A stretch of DNA of 20,178 nt from Ophiothrix spiculata (lineage: Eukaryota > Echinodermata > Ophiuroidea > Amphilepidida > Ophiotrichidae), in assembly GCA_000969725.1 (NCBI GenBank), contig JXSR01S003136.1, one strand, 5' to 3'. Under the pieces are notes generated by a model. That model saw only the letters and a program-made list of their open reading frames with translations. It did no database searches and was not told the DNA's origin. Shown here one piece after another: positions 17,973 through 20,178 of the stretch. The position numbers and the translations under genes were made by a program. Each line of letters starts with the position of its first letter. The first letter of the stretch is position 1.

Positions 17973-18175
17973 CATTTAGCTGTCCAGCATTCAGCAGTTA
18001 CAGCATCTGTGCCAATCCATGCCAAGCTACATGTACAGATCCTGGAGTGGAATACAGCAAATGTCCTGAGTATTGCAACGAGGGATGCGAGTGCGATCCT
18101 GGCTATGTGTTAGAAGGAGGTGCATGCATTCCGGAGGAACAGTGCGGCTGCTATTCACATGGAAGCTACCGTGAG
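17973..18175 (+). CDS. Exon 11: TIL (trypsin-inhibitor-like) cysteine-rich domain
   Basis: The exon is 203 nt, phase 1 in, phase 0 out, between TTAATTCTGCAG and GTAAGA. It encodes a full TIL domain: C-P-A, ANPCQATC, SKCPEYC, EGCECDPGYV, G-A-C-I-P and EEQCGC, ten framework cysteines plus the Cys of CGCY that begins the next module. It completes a VWD-C8-TIL assembly in the canonical order. In mucin and VWF assemblies the TIL is structural rather than a protease inhibitor, so inhibition should not be assumed. A degenerate copy of its 3' third lies 107 bases downstream. Confidence 0.94.
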
Positions 18176-18540
18176 GTAAGAAAATTTGTTGTGGTGAGTG
18201 CGGTCCTGGGTATGTGTTAGAAGACTGTGTATGCATTCTGGAGGAACAGTGCGTATGTTATTCACATTCACACCACTTTTTCAATGACAAAACTTTTTGG
18301 GAGCTTGTATGTCAAGTGCTAAGCTCTGAAATGTGTGCTTAGGGAATAGAACTTTTTTTGGAAATTTAGGAATAAGGCAATGAAAATTGTCAACATCCCC
18401 CCTTCCAAAGAAATCTAGGCTACAGAGGTGAAATACCAAATTTAGTGTCTTCTTTTTGTTGTTTGAACAGTACTCATCAGTGCAGAAAGGAATTTTTTAA
18501 ATATTTGAATTAATTTTTGTAGCCATTGTCTCTTCATCAG
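18176..18540 (+). other. Intron 11 (TIL to exon 12)
   Basis: The first 100 bases contain a relic copy of the TIL exon end (18192-18275). The remainder is AT-rich with no structure seen. Confidence 0.6.
18192..18275 (+). pseudogene. Relic duplicate of the 3' third of the TIL exon
   Basis: From GAGTGC at 18196 the sequence parallels exon 11 from 18089, offset exactly 107 bases. By hand count about 62 of 72 bases match. The corresponding frame is still open and reads E-C-G-P-G-Y-V-L-E with later E-E-Q-C-V-C-Y-S-H. It lacks the upstream TIL cysteines and a good donor after it, and reading straight through from exon 11 is out of frame, so it is probably a non-functional tandem duplicate rather than an exon. 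Confidence 0.8.
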
Positions 18541-18715
18541 GCCGGCTCTTACTGGGATCTTGAAGACTGTTCAGAACGCTGCTACTGTATGGATGGTAAT
18601 GTAACCTGTGAGCATATCACCTGTCATGAAAACGCATTCTGTGGATTGTACGAAGGAGTCTACGGCTGCCATTGTTTCCCACAAAATTCTACCGGAGATG
18701 GGGTGGAATGTACAA
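18541..18715 (+). CDS. Exon 12: TILa/VWC-like strip plus EGF-like domain
   Basis: The exon is 175 nt, phase 0 in, phase 1 out, between TCTCTTCATCAG and GTAAGT. The first part continues G-x-Y from exon 11 with SYWDLEDCSERCYC and G-N-V-T-C, the C-x3-C-x-C pattern that follows TIL domains (TILa or VWC-like). From the last of these cysteines the chain reads as an EGF of the ...C-x4-C-x5-C-x8-C-x-C-x11-C form ending NSTGDGVEC, with the GDG turn typical of EGF_3 or nidogen-like EGFs. The boundary cysteine may belong to either module. Sequons N-V-T and N-S-T are present. Confidence 0.9.
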
Positions 18716-18742
18716 GTAAGTTTGCTTTATGATAGAGAGAAT

Positions 18743-18863
18743 CTGTACTAGAATTGTACTTATAGTGCACATTCCAATCTTGCACTAGAATTGTACTCGA
18801 TTTTTACTAGAATTGTACTAGAATTGTACTAGATTTGTACTAGAATTGTACTCGATTTCTACC
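18743..18863 (+). repeat. TACTAGAATTG minisatellite (11-bp unit)
   Basis: TACTAGAATTG-type units recur irregularly, including back-to-back copies at about 18805-18840, with variants GTACTCGATTT and TACTAGATTTG. The array begins about 28 bases after the exon 12 donor. Confidence 0.85.
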
Positions 18864-19504
18864 AGGGGCCCTTTTCAGACATTTTATTACAACTTGTCAT
18901 ACCAACTTTAAACATTACTTGTTAAAAGTTTATACTGCAATGAAAGTGGATTTAAAATAGGAGTGGGTGTGAATCCTGGCACAAAACACCTTTGTTGTTG
19001 GTTCAGAATGAAAGTAGGATCCTCTCCATATGTTGTGAGTAGCATTAGGCAAAAGTCAAGTTGACTCAATTAAAATCGTGTGAAGAAAACCTTTTCACTT
19101 TTACGCATCTTGTGCGCCGAGGTTGAAGTTCAAACGTAACTCAAGCGATACACTCCTGAGCTCGCATGATTTGACAATTCTGTTGCTGTGTGACTTGATG
19201 ATAGGTTTATTGTTCAGGCACGGTGCAATTTGATCACGCCCAGAATGAAAAGGTTTGTTTCAGATGAATTTAGTAAGGGGCTCACTTGCAGTGCAGAAGG
19301 TTTTCAGCTTGATTCCATATTTGAGCATGCTTGGAATTTCCACTACAATATTGATAGTAACCAACATTTCCATTTTTGCATGATATTATGATATAGATTT
19401 CATTATAGTGTCATTGAAACCAAGTCTAATTGCATGTTCACATGGTTCCTAAGAAGAAATTTTACTTTACTCATTCATTTTGCCCAAAAAGAGTTATACA
19501 AGGG

Positions 19505-20062
19505 GTATCAAAAAGTTTTAAAGATCACCAAGAAGAAATACAGCCAGAAACATAATTTTATTATGTGACCCTTAAGTCATCTTTACATAGTAACACACTT
19601 CTCCTTCTTAAAACTGATTGTCCACAGACCGACTTTGTAGAGGTCCTCTTTTAGCCAAAAAAATCCATTTTGTATTTCGCTATAATCATCATTTCAGGTC
19701 GGCCATGCTTTATAAGTCATTATGACATCATTTTTTGACTGATTTCTATAATTTTGGTATCAAATGAAAGAGGATATCCTAACCTATGGTATCAGACATC
19801 TAAACTTTGGACTTGTCATCATAGAATTATTGGCCTGCAATCCTTCAAATGCAGGGATTTAATCACGCCAGGTATCTTTGATTTCTCCATGCAGTTTATA
19901 GCGAGGCAGGTTGTTGACATTTATTGACAACTGTATAGAAAGTATAAATGCTGTTGCCATCACTTTTGGACTATTATGTACACAAGGACGAGTGACCATC
20001 CTGACAAAAGTTCATCGATATAGCTCTTTTCCTTCTGGGTGATCTTTAAAACTTTTTGATAC
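19505..20062. mobile_element. 558-bp inverted-repeat DNA element
   Basis: The left end GTATCAAAAAGTTTTAAAGA followed by TCACC and AGAAG is inverted at the right end (CTTCTGGGTGATCTTT then AAAACTTTTTGATAC), with only one or two mismatches in about 30 bases. No transposase frame is visible in the interior. It looks like a non-autonomous Tc1/mariner-type element, but the family assignment is tentative. Confidence 0.8.
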
Positions 20063-20143
20063 TACCTCGCACAATAGTAAATTACCGTTGAGTTAAAATA
20101 GGATGGATACTTCATATAATAATACAATTTTGCTCTTTTTCAG

Positions 20144-20178
20144 CTCTTCCATGTAAACTCCATGATCCTTGTCAAAAT
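20144..20178 (+). CDS. Exon 13 (start only): beginning of a second EGF-like domain
   Basis: After a pyrimidine tract ending CTTTTTCAG, the phase-1 frame reads L-P-C-K-L-H-D-P-C-Q-N to the window edge. C-x5-C-Q-N is the usual opening of an EGF domain (C-x4-6-C-x-N-G-G-x-C). It follows exon 12 in the correct phase, the split codon giving Thr. The exon is cut by the window end. Confidence 0.78.

Larger units (their letters stand above)
18716..20143 (+). other. Intron 12
   Basis: The intron holds an 11-bp minisatellite just after the donor (18743-18863) and a 558-bp inverted-repeat element (19505-20062) that ends about 80 bases before exon 13. About 18864-19504 shows nothing recognisable. Confidence 0.6.
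258..20178 (+). other. Partial gene: secreted mucin-like EGF-VWD-C8-TIL mosaic protein (13 exons)
   Basis: Seen: thirteen + strand exons with AG/GT borders whose phases join without conflict (1-1 for the stalk exons and first EGF, 1-0, 0-0, 0-0 and 0-1 through VWD, 1-1, 1-0, 0-1, then 1). Domain order is threonine-rich repeats, EGF, VWD, C8, TIL, TILa/EGF, EGF. Known: VWD-C8-TIL assemblies occur in gel-forming mucins, von Willebrand factor, zonadhesin, IgGFc-binding protein, tectorins and SCO-spondin, all extracellular. Inference: a large secreted or surface-anchored adhesive or mucus protein. The EGF directly before the VWD and the unusual repeat stalk do not match one vertebrate orthologue, so no symbol is given. 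First and last exons, promoter and polyadenylation site lie outside the window. Confidence 0.9.

Noticed and set aside
18027-18236. Minus-strand frame over the TIL exon
   Set aside because: Antisense shadow of a clear cysteine-rich exon and its relic duplicate.
1-20178. Retroviral, LTR or other virus-like remains
   Set aside because: No long direct terminal repeats and no reverse transcriptase, integrase, capsid or envelope motifs were seen in any frame inspected.

Overview
The window is animal nuclear DNA. It is AT-rich, has long introns with clean GT-AG splice sites, and carries a tRNA-headed SINE and many short inverted-repeat elements of the MITE type. No operon-like or bacterial features are seen. 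The protein modules and repeat landscape suggest an invertebrate deuterostome such as an echinoderm, hemichordate or amphioxus, but this is only an inference and the sequence does not fix the species.

One gene on the + strand fills the window and runs off both ends. I assembled thirteen exons by hand. All reading frames join and every intron phase agrees. In order they are: two tiny exons (258-281, 2657-2689); a large acidic, threonine-rich exon of TT[DE]F-x-GT repeats (3493-4161); a smaller repeat exon (5853-5978); an EGF-like exon (6594-6752); a von Willebrand factor type D (VWD) domain over three exons (12165-12370, 13842-13949, 14407-14562); a C8 domain over two exons (16084-16240, 17244-17417); a TIL exon (17973-18175); a TILa/VWC-like plus EGF-like exon (18541-18715); and the start of another EGF-like exon (20144 to the window end). 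About 741 codons lie in the window. The product looks like a large secreted or surface mosaic glycoprotein of the mucin, zonadhesin or IgGFc-binding-protein type: a probably O-glycosylated stalk followed by an EGF and a complete VWD-C8-TIL assembly. Neither the start codon with signal peptide nor the stop codon is in the window.

The introns hold most of the repeats. They contain two copies of a SINE, about ten inverted-repeat elements (several with plausible TA or TTAA target duplications), several minisatellites, a cluster of GTCGAC sites, and a frame-open relic copy of the TIL exon end just downstream of the real one. Two copies of one MITE family lie in opposite orientation on either side of the first VWD exon, and a second diverged sequence is shared by two introns of the VWD region. 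I saw no convincing second gene, no RNA gene apart from the SINE head, no CRISPR, and no retroviral or other virus-like remains.
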